Positions 1 to 6,063 of a stretch of 23,624 bases of DNA are shown one piece after another (within the stretch, counting starts at the first letter, position 1; each line of letters starts with the position of its first letter). The notes beneath the pieces are model-generated. The model saw nothing but the letters and a program-made list of their open reading frames with translations, had not been told where the DNA came from and ran no database searches. The stretch is from NCBI GenBank assembly GCA_910584615.1, contig CAJUAM010000045.1:1-23624 (forward strand), written 5' to 3'. The position numbers were made by a program, and so were the translations under genes. This DNA is from an uncultured Dorea sp. Lineage in GTDB: Bacteria; Bacillota; Clostridia; Lachnospirales; Lachnospiraceae.

Positions 1-455
1 TCATGGTTTACTGTATCAAAGAACTTTTCCAAGTCAATGTCAACTATCCATTCATTGCCGTCATTCATCATGTCTAATGCTGTGATGATTGCTTGTTGTG
101 CACATCTATTCGGTCTAAATCCATAACTATGCTCATGGAATTGTTTCTCATAGATTGGTGTTAATACCTGTGCTATGGCTTGCTGTACATATCGGTCTGT
201 TATTGTTGGTACTCCCAGGTTTCTGACACCACCATCTGACTTTGGTATCTCCACTCTGCGTACTGGTTGAGGTTTGTATTTTCTTGTCCTCAACTGTTCC
301 TTGATGATTTCGCCGTTCCTTGCAAGGTGTTCTTTAAGTTCCGTGTACTTCATTCCATCCACTCCCTCTGCACCTTTGTTTCGTACGACTTGCAGATATG
401 CCGTATTGAGATTATCTTTACTTAATATCTGCTCCATTAGACTACTTGCGTCCAT
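1..455 (-). CDS. ltrA: Group II intron reverse transcriptase/maturase, N-terminal part only
   Basis: This is the intron-encoded protein, which assists splicing of its host intron RNA and copies it into DNA at a new site. The first 151 codons are in the window and the frame is open to the edge. The start is the ATG at 455, with GGAAAGGA about eight bases upstream, giving MDASSLMEQILSKDNL. Visible motifs in order are RRVEIPKSDGG-RNLGVPT and VQQAI (RT1/2 region), HSYGFRPNR (RT2) and IVDIDLEKFFDTVNH (RT3, palm motif A with the first catalytic Asp). The YADD box, maturase (X) and any endonuclease domain are off the edge. From memory, the sequence is very close to the Eubacterium rectale group IIC maturase and clearly related to the Geobacillus GsI-IIC enzyme. 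Whether the full protein is intact cannot be judged here. Confidence 0.93.
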   Translation of the reverse strand, partial: MDASSLMEQILSKDNLNTAYLQVVRNKGAEGVDGMKYTELKEHLARNGEIIKEQLRTRKYKPQPVRRVEIPKSDGGVRNLGVPTITDRYVQQAIAQVLTPIYEKQFHEHSYGFRPNRCAQQAIITALDMMNDGNEWIVDIDLEKFFDTVNH

Positions 456-944
456 GCGTTCGTTCCTTTCCGTCTCGCTTGAATTGACCACCCTTTCCCC
501 GATTGGTTACGGCAGATGTTGTCTTTTCTGCAATCGAGACTCTACTAAAACTGATTGATTGTTCACCCCTTCGCTCCATTTCCATTACAGAAACTTCTTC
601 ACTACTATGGGCTCTGCTGACTTCTCACAGTTCGTTGTTACTAGGCTAATGAAACCTCTGTGAGACCTCCCCAGTTAAGGTGCAAACTCTTTCCCTCCAT
701 ATATCTGCCACATTTACTCTGTTCCTACAAAAGTGATAGTTATTAGACTTTGCTTTATTTTGCAAGCTTATCTATCAGAACCTAGCCTTATATGTGATTT
801 CTGTTCGTCAGACCAAAGGTTTGCTTACAGCTTCTTTCAGATTTTGCCTCACGACAAACACCCTTGCTGTTCAGCTATACACTTCCCACTATCTGGGCAT
901 GTTCGGGACTTACACCCGTTAGAGTTTGCCCATGCTGGGCAGAC
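1..944 (-). mobile_element. Group IIC self-splicing intron, 5' portion, cut by the left window edge
   Basis: Read on the minus strand, the stretch from 944 downward begins with a run typical of bacterial group II introns: a GCCCAGC/GCATGGGC-like start, then GGGTGTAAGTCCCGAAC, then GTGGGAAGTGTATAGC. About 490 nt of RNA-only sequence (domains I to early IV) precede the reverse transcriptase ORF at 455. The 5' boundary is placed at 944 because the T-rich tail of a terminator hairpin (952-979) ends there. Insertion directly behind a rho-independent terminator is the known target choice of group IIC introns. The first five intron bases read GTCTG instead of the usual GTGYG. The rest of the ORF, domains V and VI and the 3' splice site lie outside the window. 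Everything between 456 and 944 is explained by this RNA; I see no protein gene there. Confidence 0.88.
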
Positions 945-951
945 AAAAACA

Positions 952-979
952 ACCTCCCACTTCTCAGTAGGAGGTCATT
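952..979 (-). terminator. Terminator of the BIG2 protein gene, serving as intron target
   Basis: On the minus strand an 8-bp stem (ACCTCCTA pairing with TGGGAGGT, one T-G wobble) closes an 8-nt loop and is followed by TGTTTTT. It lies about 14 nt after the stop codon of the BIG2 gene. The group IIC intron starts right after the T tract, so the hairpin doubles as its 5' exon. Confidence 0.85.
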
Positions 980-992
980 TTCTTATTTTGTC

Positions 993-1808
993 TTACCGTG
1001 TTTCGATTTTTGTCTTATGACATTTCGAGCATTCGTAATGAGTTTCAATGATTTCAGTAGCAGATATGCCACATCCGTCAAGTCCTTGTTCTATGAGTGC
1101 GTCACAATGAACAGTCCAGTCGAAGTCATTGTAGAATACGAGTCCGTGGTTGCATGTGAGTTTCGTACCAACAACCTTTTCTTCTGTCACAACCCAATTA
1201 TGCTCACACTCACCATCCGGTTTCGGCGTAGGAGCAGGTTTCGTAACAGGTTTCCTGTTATCTTTCACCGTTACCTTACAACGCAACGTCTTACTGCCTT
1301 TCACTTTCACTGTGATGACAGCATTGCCTTTCTTCTTCGCAACGACTTTCCCGTTCTTGCTTACGGTAGCAACTTTCTTATTGCTGGTTGTCCATTTCAC
1401 GTTTTTTGCAGAAACATTCTTTACTTTCAACTGGACAGCAGGCTTTGTCTTTTTCTTCGTGATAGTCAAAGTGACTTTGGTCTTATTCAAAGTTGGTTCT
1501 GTTACAGTCACCTTGCATTTATAAGTCTTTTTATTTACTTTTGCAGTAATCACAGCAGAACCTTTCTTATTGCCAGTCATTTTTCCATTTTTAGATACAG
1601 TAGCGACTTTCTTATTACTGCTTTTCCACGTCGCTTTTTTAGATATTCCTATGACCTTTAACTGATATGATTTCTTCACGCTTACCGTGACTTTTGTCTT
1701 GTTCAGCCTTGGCGTTGCTTTCGCCTGTGCAGTAACAGGCATAGCCAGTGTTAAAGCTAAAGCCATGATGATTACAGCCGTGATTGATTTTTTGATAATG
1801 TTCTTCAA
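993..1808 (-). CDS. Secreted Lys-rich protein with two BIG2 (Ig-like) domains and a C-terminal Cys/His region
   Basis: The protein has 271 residues. The start is TTG at 1808, preceded by AAAGGGG seven bases upstream; no ATG fits better. Residues 1-29 form a signal peptide (basic N-end, hydrophobic 10-24, AQA cleavage site). Two BIG2-type domains follow at about 33-102 and 106-182, each with the signature SNKKVATVSKNGK and a KGxAVIT strand. A Pro-rich linker (about 187-197) leads to a C-terminal region with Cys and His at 201, 203, 219, 221, 234, 235, 246, 257, 260, 263 and 264, which may bind metal (inference). BIG2 domains are common in surface proteins and adhesins of Clostridia. The protein is very basic, with no sortase motif and no membrane anchor, so it is probably released or held by charge. 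It has its own promoter and terminator. Molecular function is unknown. Confidence 0.85.
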   Translation of the reverse strand: MKNIIKKSITAVIIMALALTLAMPVTAQAKATPRLNKTKVTVSVKKSYQLKVIGISKKATWKSSNKKVATVSKNGKMTGNKKGSAVITAKVNKKTYKCKVTVTEPTLNKTKVTLTITKKKTKPAVQLKVKNVSAKNVKWTTSNKKVATVSKNGKVVAKKKGNAVITVKVKGSKTLRCKVTVKDNRKPVTKPAPTPKPDGECEHNWVVTEEKVVGTKLTCNHGLVFYNDFDWTVHCDALIEQGLDGCGISATEIIETHYECSKCHKTKIETR

Positions 1809-1835
1809 AATAATTCCCCTTTCATAAATATATGC

Positions 1836-1886
1836 ATAAATTTCTTCTTGGCGAAATATCGGTCATTTTTCGATAAATTTCTTCTT
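1836..1886. repeat. Two 14-bp direct repeats in the leader of the BIG2 gene
   Basis: The string ATAAATTTCTTCTT (plus strand) occurs at 1836-1849 and again at 1873-1886, 37 bp apart. Both copies lie between the likely transcription start (near 1887) and the ribosome binding site of the BIG2 gene. They could bind a regulator or form part of an RNA element. No assignment is possible from sequence. Confidence 0.6.
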
Positions 1887-1893
1887 ATTCAGA

Positions 1894-1922
1894 ATTATAC
1901 TCCCTGTTAGTAGCTTTGTCCA
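1894..1922 (-). promoter_or_regulatory. Sigma-A type promoter of the BIG2 gene
   Basis: On the minus strand TGGACA (1922-1917) is separated by 17 bp from TATAAT (1899-1894). Only one base differs from the -35 consensus. It overlaps the 3' end of the upstream small ORF and would give a leader of about 79 nt. Confidence 0.7.
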
Positions 1923-2137
1923 TTTCTAATTCCGTTCCTTTCCGTTTTTACTTCTGCACTCGATTTTTTTATTAAGACATTAGAGCTTTTTACAGCGAAC
2001 AGAAAAAAGATACCTTTCCTGTAAATATTTGCATGATTTTTCTCCAGACCATAACCTAGCTGCTTTTGTCTGAGTGCTTGGATATAATTCTGATTTGCTT
2101 CTGTAATGGAAACCATTGTATTTGTATCAACTTTCAT
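1907..2137 (-). CDS. Small protein with Phd/YefM antitoxin-like N-terminus, probably degenerate
   Basis: This is a 76-aa ORF starting at ATG 2137 with AGAGG seven bases upstream. The first 17 residues (MKVDTNTMVSITEANQN) match the usual opening of Phd/YefM antitoxins, which bind DNA and neutralise RelE/Doc-type toxins. After that the resemblance fades: a stretch GLEKNHANIYRK only loosely recalls the VILKNNxPRY segment, and the tail is lysine-rich with no family look. There is no toxin gene on either side. I read it as a decayed or chimeric antitoxin gene; it could still be expressed as a short DNA-binding peptide. The C-terminal end overlaps the promoter of the BIG2 gene. Confidence 0.45.
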   Translation of the reverse strand: MKVDTNTMVSITEANQNYIQALRQKQLGYGLEKNHANIYRKGIFFLFAVKSSNVLIKKSSAEVKTERNGIRNGQSY

Positions 2138-2183
2138 AGTCGATCCTCTACTTAAATATATATTTTATTTACATTGTATTTTA

Positions 2184-2212
2184 TTTATAGGATATATTGA
2201 ACCTATTTCCAA
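2184..2212 (-). promoter_or_regulatory. Possible promoter of the antitoxin-like ORF
   Basis: On the minus strand TTGGAA (2212-2207) and TATAAA (2189-2184) are 17 bp apart, about 47 bp upstream of the ATG at 2137. The flanks are very AT-rich, so chance matches are likely. The rest of 2138-2444 holds this candidate, a clear terminator at 2313-2356 and otherwise nothing I recognise. Confidence 0.4.
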
Positions 2213-2312
2213 CTGCATATAATAGCAAAAACAGAGTATACCAGACTTTTACATCTGATACGCCTATCAATTATCGCAAATGGAAGAAATAAATACTAAA
2301 CAAGCATAAAAT

Positions 2313-2356
2313 AAAACCCTGACAGATCATATAACTAATCTGTCAGGGCTTTATTT
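2313..2356 (-). terminator. Terminator after the coiled-coil membrane protein gene
   Basis: A perfect 11-bp stem (2317-2327 with 2338-2348) encloses a 10-nt loop. On the minus strand it is followed by TTTTATTTTATG, and on the plus strand by CTTTATTT, so it could act in both directions. It lies about 90 nt after the stop of the gene at 2445-3257. Confidence 0.85.
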
Positions 2357-2444
2357 ATAAATTATACAGTGGTCTTCTTTTGTATTTCAAGGACTATACA
2401 GGGGCATTTATGCTGCAGCTTATTCTTATTTGGCAGCATAACTT

Positions 2445-3257
2445 TTACTGTTTAATTTTCTCAATATACACTCCTGGTATCGTTATTGTACCTCCCATTG
2501 TAGATTCATAGCTGATTGTTCCAACAGAAGTCCCATATATTGTTATTTGATCATCTTCAAGTATTCGAGATGATACTATGGATTTTAAATATTCTCCATA
2601 TATTATCTTGTCATAATCACCTTTGACTGCCAAACGAATCTGTATTGAATCATCGCCCTCCATAACCTGTACAACTTTCCCAGAAAATTTAACTTTTTTA
2701 TCTTTATATTTGTCTGGTATCCTGGCTAATTGATCATATGTAATACCTGTTTCGTATCCCTTAGCCTTTTCCGCTTCTTCTTTTGCATTCTGCTTATCTA
2801 TCTTTTTCTGACTAGCTTTAGCCAATTCTTGAGCCTTCACATCTTCATCACTGCCATTATATTTCTCATGCAATGTGTTTGACAGATCAATTACATTCTG
2901 CCATTCTTCTTTCTCAAATGCATTTTTAATATCTGATAACTGCTTCTTAGCGCCATTCGTTAATTCTTCATTATCCGATTCTAATTGTTCTATCTGAGCC
3001 TGCAGATCACTATTCTCTATATTTAATGCTTCATTTTCTTTTATCACTTCATTATTCTCTGAGTTTAATTTTTCATTTATTGTTTTTTCTTCTGCCAGCT
3101 TCTGATTTGTACTTACAGCAAATATTAAACAGAGTACACATACAACAGCCCAAACCACATTACTTTTCAACAGAAATTTCTTTTTTACATCATTTGTTCC
3201 TTCAACCGCCGAAGTATTAAGTTCTGACGTATTTAATAGTTTCTTTTCCTCATGCAA
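2445..3257 (-). CDS. Single-pass membrane protein with coiled coil and C-terminal OB-like domain; 5' end probably lost
   Basis: The ORF encodes up to 270 residues. Residues 1-30 are polar, about 33-50 form a membrane helix (VVWAVVCVLCLIFAV), and about 52-118 form a heptad-like coiled coil rich in Glu, Asn and Leu. A charged helix follows, then a C-terminal beta-rich domain from about 170 (YDQLARIPDKYKDKKVKFSG onward) ending in GTITIPGVYIEKIKQ. Similar C-terminal domains occur in Firmicute proteins that often begin with a zinc ribbon (from memory). The only available in-frame start is a TTG at 3257 without a Shine-Dalgarno sequence, and a stop lies three codons upstream. The coding sequence also abuts a regulator remnant on the other strand at 3260. 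I infer that the true N-terminus was removed by a rearrangement. Function is unknown. Confidence 0.6.
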   Translation of the reverse strand: MHEEKKLLNTSELNTSAVEGTNDVKKKFLLKSNVVWAVVCVLCLIFAVSTNQKLAEEKTINEKLNSENNEVIKENEALNIENSDLQAQIEQLESDNEELTNGAKKQLSDIKNAFEKEEWQNVIDLSNTLHEKYNGSDEDVKAQELAKASQKKIDKQNAKEEAEKAKGYETGITYDQLARIPDKYKDKKVKFSGKVVQVMEGDDSIQIRLAVKGDYDKIIYGEYLKSIVSSRILEDDQITIYGTSVGTISYESTMGGTITIPGVYIEKIKQ

Positions 3258-3258
3258 G

Positions 3259-3396
3259 TTTTGTTATGCTGATTATGAACTTGGCAAAACCCGTATTCCT
3301 GTTGATGCCCTGATTAAACTCGCAAAATTCTATGATGTAGATATGAATTATATCTGCGGCGTAAGCAGGGTACGCAGTAAGTTTCCTGCGGAATAA
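3259..3396 (+). pseudogene. 3' remnant of an XRE-family (HTH) regulator gene
   Basis: On the plus strand an open frame without a start reads CYADYELGKTRIPVDALIK followed by LAKFYDVDMNYICGV and ends at TAA 3394-3396. This is the typical second half of a helix-turn-helix XRE/Cro domain (Y-x-x-Y-E-x-G, I-P-x-D-x-L-x-K-L-A-x-F-Y-x-V, Y-I-C-G). The N-terminal helices are missing: left of about 3260 the frame runs into the antisense of the coiled-coil gene. It is therefore a truncated relic and also the only convincing plus-strand coding trace in the window. Confidence 0.75.
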
Positions 3397-3405
3397 GATT
3401 TCTTG

Positions 3406-3430
3406 TGAATTAGTTCTCCATCCTAATTCA
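3406..3430 (-). terminator. Weak hairpin after the cbi operon
   Basis: An 8-bp inverted repeat (TGAATTAG at 3406-3413 with CTAATTCA at 3423-3430) lies just past the cbiH stop codon at 3438. It is AT-rich and has no real T tract on the minus strand (CAAGAAATCTT follows), so it may end transcription poorly. No better terminator is visible between the cbi operon and the regulator remnant. Confidence 0.3.
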
Positions 3431-3437
3431 AATAATC

Positions 3438-4181
3438 TTATATTCTGAATCTGTCTATCCTGTATCCTCTGGGTGTTACCATCCTGCCTTCTATTACTTT
3501 TGTATCCTTATTTCCGATAAAAACAGTCGAAAACATATCTACCTGTGAGCTTTTCAGTTCTTCAAGTGTCATTACTTTCATCTCTTCTTTGCTTCTTGCG
3601 ATATTCCTTACTATTCCGCATACCGTATCGGGAGATTTTTCTTTTAAGACAATATCACATGCCCTCCTAAGATAATCACTCCGCTTCCTGCTGGAAGGAT
3701 TGTAAAGGCAGATGATAAAGTCTGCTTTTGCCGCCGCAAGCAGTCTTTTCTCAATCACTTCCCAAGATGTCATAAGATCACTGAGACTGACAAACGCACA
3801 GTCATGCCCTAATGGAGCGCCCAAAACAGCCGAACCTCCAAGAGCCGCCGTCACGCCTGGAACCACCTCGATCTTTATATCCGGATAATCTGCCGACAAC
3901 TCCAGCATCAATCCTGCCATTCCATAGATTCCGGCATCGCCGCTGCATACCATAGCAGTCTTTTTCCCATTCTTTGCTTCCTCGAATGCCATCCGGCAGC
4001 GCTCTATCTCTTTTTGCATCGGTGTAGTCAAAAATTCTTTGTCAGGAAAATACTCTTTGAGAAGCTCTGCATAGACTGTATAGCCTACGATCACATCACA
4101 CTTTTTTAAAATTTCCGCTGCTTTTACCGTCATCTGTTCATAGGCGCCCGGACCTATACCCACCACATATATCTTATTCAA
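3438..4181 (-). CDS. cbiH: Cobalt-precorrin-3 C17-methyltransferase
   Basis: CbiH (CobJ family) uses S-adenosylmethionine to methylate C17 and contracts the macrocycle to the corrin ring in the anaerobic cobalamin pathway. The protein has 247 residues from the TTG at 4181, chosen because GGGGGAT lies seven bases upstream and because the family starts right before KIYVVGIGPG; an upstream in-frame start at 4214 would add 11 unlikely residues. Visible family motifs are the glycine loop VGIGPG, DVIVGYTVYAELL, CSGDAGIYGMAGL, GVTAALGGSAVLGAPLGHD and NPSSRKRSDYL. The length is typical. The start overlaps the end of cbiG by 8 nt, so translation is coupled. It is the last gene of the operon in this window; a cbiJ-type reductase, often next, is not present. 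Confidence 0.93.
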   Translation of the reverse strand: MNKIYVVGIGPGAYEQMTVKAAEILKKCDVIVGYTVYAELLKEYFPDKEFLTTPMQKEIERCRMAFEEAKNGKKTAMVCSGDAGIYGMAGLMLELSADYPDIKIEVVPGVTAALGGSAVLGAPLGHDCAFVSLSDLMTSWEVIEKRLLAAAKADFIICLYNPSSRKRSDYLRRACDIVLKEKSPDTVCGIVRNIARSKEEMKVMTLEELKSSQVDMFSTVFIGNKDTKVIEGRMVTPRGYRIDRFRI

Positions 4182-5214
4182 ATCTGATCCCCCATTTTTT
4201 TTCCGCCGCCGCAATCGTTATGCCGTCTCCTGCCTGTTTTTTTACAATGACAGTCCCGCCTCCGCTTGCGCACACAGCGCTTCTTTCACATATATTATCG
4301 ACTCCGGTTATCTGTCTGACGAACCTGGAACCCGCAAATTCTCCTTTTATATCTTCAAGCTTCTTTGCAGAAAATGTCTCAAATTCCCATCCATATTTCT
4401 CACAAAGCTCTATGATCCCTGTTTCGTCCCTTTTTAGATCAATACTTGATACTTTGTATATGCTCTCTAAAAAAATACCGCTGTTTTCTAAAATCTGCAG
4501 TATCTTCTCCTCAATCTTCGCCGTTTCTTTTCCTTTCCTACAGCCGATTCCCAGTACCACCGTTTTGGGAATAAGGTACATCGTCTCTTTCCACTGAGGA
4601 TTTTTATAAATCCCTACGGCCATATCTGGCTCTTCTCCACTCCAAAGCCGCACTTCCTCCGGTATTTTTCCATAGATCATTTCACAACCCCTGTCAATAG
4701 ATATGGATACGCTCTCTCCTGAAAGTATTCTGGCAGAGACTTCTTTTGCCTTTTTCATATCATGAATGGCTAAACCATTTTTTTTCGCAAATAGATCTAC
4801 CGCCCACTTCCTGTTCAGATCTGTAGCCGTAGTTATAACTGCAGCAGCATGAATCTGCGCGCTGATAAACTCTGCCAGCTCATTGGCGCCTCCCATATGC
4901 CCGGAAAGAACCGGTATACAGTAACGTCCCTGCTCATCTATGATGAGCACCGCAGGATCTTCTGTCTTAGACCTCACATAGGGCGCGATTGCCCGAACGC
5001 CGATTCCAGCCGCCCCTACAAAGATAAGCGCGTCCTGGTTTTCAAACTCCCGCCTGGTCCAGTCATCCAGAGATTCCTGAATCGATTCCGAAGCCCCTTT
5101 ATACTTTTTTGCCAGTATGACCGTATTTCCGTATCTTTCGAGACATTCTCCTACTTTCTGCGCAATCCTGCTCCCATTTTCTGTAAAACAAATAACCGCC
5201 GCCTTTTTTATCAA
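4174..5214 (-). CDS. cbiG: Cobalt-precorrin-5A hydrolase
   Basis: CbiG opens the delta-lactone of cobalt-precorrin-5A and releases the two-carbon fragment as acetaldehyde. The protein has 346 residues, the normal size for a stand-alone CbiG. The N-terminal part carries AAVICFTENG and the strongly conserved FVGAAGIGVRAIAPYV plus PVLSGHMGGANELA; the C-terminal domain begins at about 217 with VVLGIGCRKG and includes ASGGG near the end. The start is TTG at 5214, within a TTGA overlap with the cbiF stop codon, and GGAG lies ten bases upstream. Overlaps with cbiF upstream and cbiH downstream indicate translational coupling through the whole block. Confidence 0.93.
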   Translation of the reverse strand: MIKKAAVICFTENGSRIAQKVGECLERYGNTVILAKKYKGASESIQESLDDWTRREFENQDALIFVGAAGIGVRAIAPYVRSKTEDPAVLIIDEQGRYCIPVLSGHMGGANELAEFISAQIHAAAVITTATDLNRKWAVDLFAKKNGLAIHDMKKAKEVSARILSGESVSISIDRGCEMIYGKIPEEVRLWSGEEPDMAVGIYKNPQWKETMYLIPKTVVLGIGCRKGKETAKIEEKILQILENSGIFLESIYKVSSIDLKRDETGIIELCEKYGWEFETFSAKKLEDIKGEFAGSRFVRQITGVDNICERSAVCASGGGTVIVKKQAGDGITIAAAEKKWGIRFE

Positions 5215-5984
5215 GCTTTTTCCACTCCTTCAGTTCCCTTACGGAACTCTGTCGTAAATTCCGGATGATATAGTTTTGACCGGTCATAGCTGTTATGGAG
5301 GACAACATCTCCTACAATGATCAGAGCTGTCTTGGTGATTTTTCGCTCCTTTGCTGTAGCCTCAAGAGTCCCCACTGTACAGATATGAGTCTCCTCCTCC
5401 GGCCATGAGGCTTTATACACGATGGCCGCCGGGGTATCCTCTTTATATCCGCCTGCCAGGAGTTCTCCGGAAAGTTTCCCAAGAAGACCTGTACTTAAAA
5501 ACAGCACCATCGTTGCTTCGTGTCCTGCAAAACTTTTTATGCTTTCCTTCTTTGGAACCAAAGTCCGCCCTTCCATCCTGGTGATCACTACACTCTGGCT
5601 GACTCCCGGAAGAGTATATTCTAAGTTAAGCGTTGCTGCCGCTGCGCAAAAAGAGCTGACGCCCGGGCAGGAATCATAAGCAATCCCCTGGTCATCCAGA
5701 ATATCCATCTGCTCTCTGACTGCTCCGTAAAGACTGGGATCTCCTGTATGCAGCCGGACAGTATTACGTCCTTCTTTCTCCGCATTTTCCATAACCTTCA
5801 CAACCTCTTCCAGTGTCATATAGGCACTGTTGTAAATGATGCACTCTTTTTTTACAGACTCTAAAAGCTCTGGGTTCACCAGTGATCCCGCGTAGATCAC
5901 TACATCTGCTTCGCATAACAGTCTCTGTCCGCGGACTGTGATCAGATCCCTCGCTCCTGGTCCCGCTCCTACAAAATGTATCAT
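5211..5984 (-). CDS. cbiF: Cobalt-precorrin-4 C11-methyltransferase
   Basis: CbiF (CobM) transfers a methyl group from S-adenosylmethionine to C11 of cobalt-precorrin-4. The protein has 257 residues starting at ATG 5984, four bases after AGGAGG. Typical motifs are VGAGPGARDLITVRG at the N-terminus, DVVIYAGSLVNPELL, LHTGDPSLYGAVREQMD, the GVSSFCAAAA loop and the late segment KITKTALIIVGD. The 79-nt gap to the dehydrogenase gene upstream is the largest break in the operon, and it holds only an A/G-rich run and this strong ribosome binding site. The gene ends in a 4-nt overlap with cbiG. Confidence 0.95.
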   Translation of the reverse strand: MIHFVGAGPGARDLITVRGQRLLCEADVVIYAGSLVNPELLESVKKECIIYNSAYMTLEEVVKVMENAEKEGRNTVRLHTGDPSLYGAVREQMDILDDQGIAYDSCPGVSSFCAAAATLNLEYTLPGVSQSVVITRMEGRTLVPKKESIKSFAGHEATMVLFLSTGLLGKLSGELLAGGYKEDTPAAIVYKASWPEEETHICTVGTLEATAKERKITKTALIIVGDVVLHNSYDRSKLYHPEFTTEFRKGTEGVEKA

Positions 5985-6063
5985 AAATCCTCCTAAGATA
6001 TCGTTTCCCTCTGCCAGTATTATCTTCTTCCAATATGGTACAAATCCCCGCAGACTGTATAGC

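Noticed and set aside
274..558. Plus-strand ORF of 94 codons near the left edge
   Set aside because: It is antisense to the intron reverse transcriptase and the intron RNA.
864..1661. Long plus-strand open frames opposite the BIG2 gene (265 and 124 codons)
   Set aside because: They are antisense to a gene with signal peptide, domains, ribosome binding site and terminator; their products are Phe/Ser-rich mirror images of the Lys-rich protein, and no binding site precedes them.
5764..6033. 89-codon minus-strand ORF between the dehydrogenase gene and cbiF
   Set aside because: Most of it lies in another frame of cbiF; the composition is Arg/Cys-rich and shows no family likeness.
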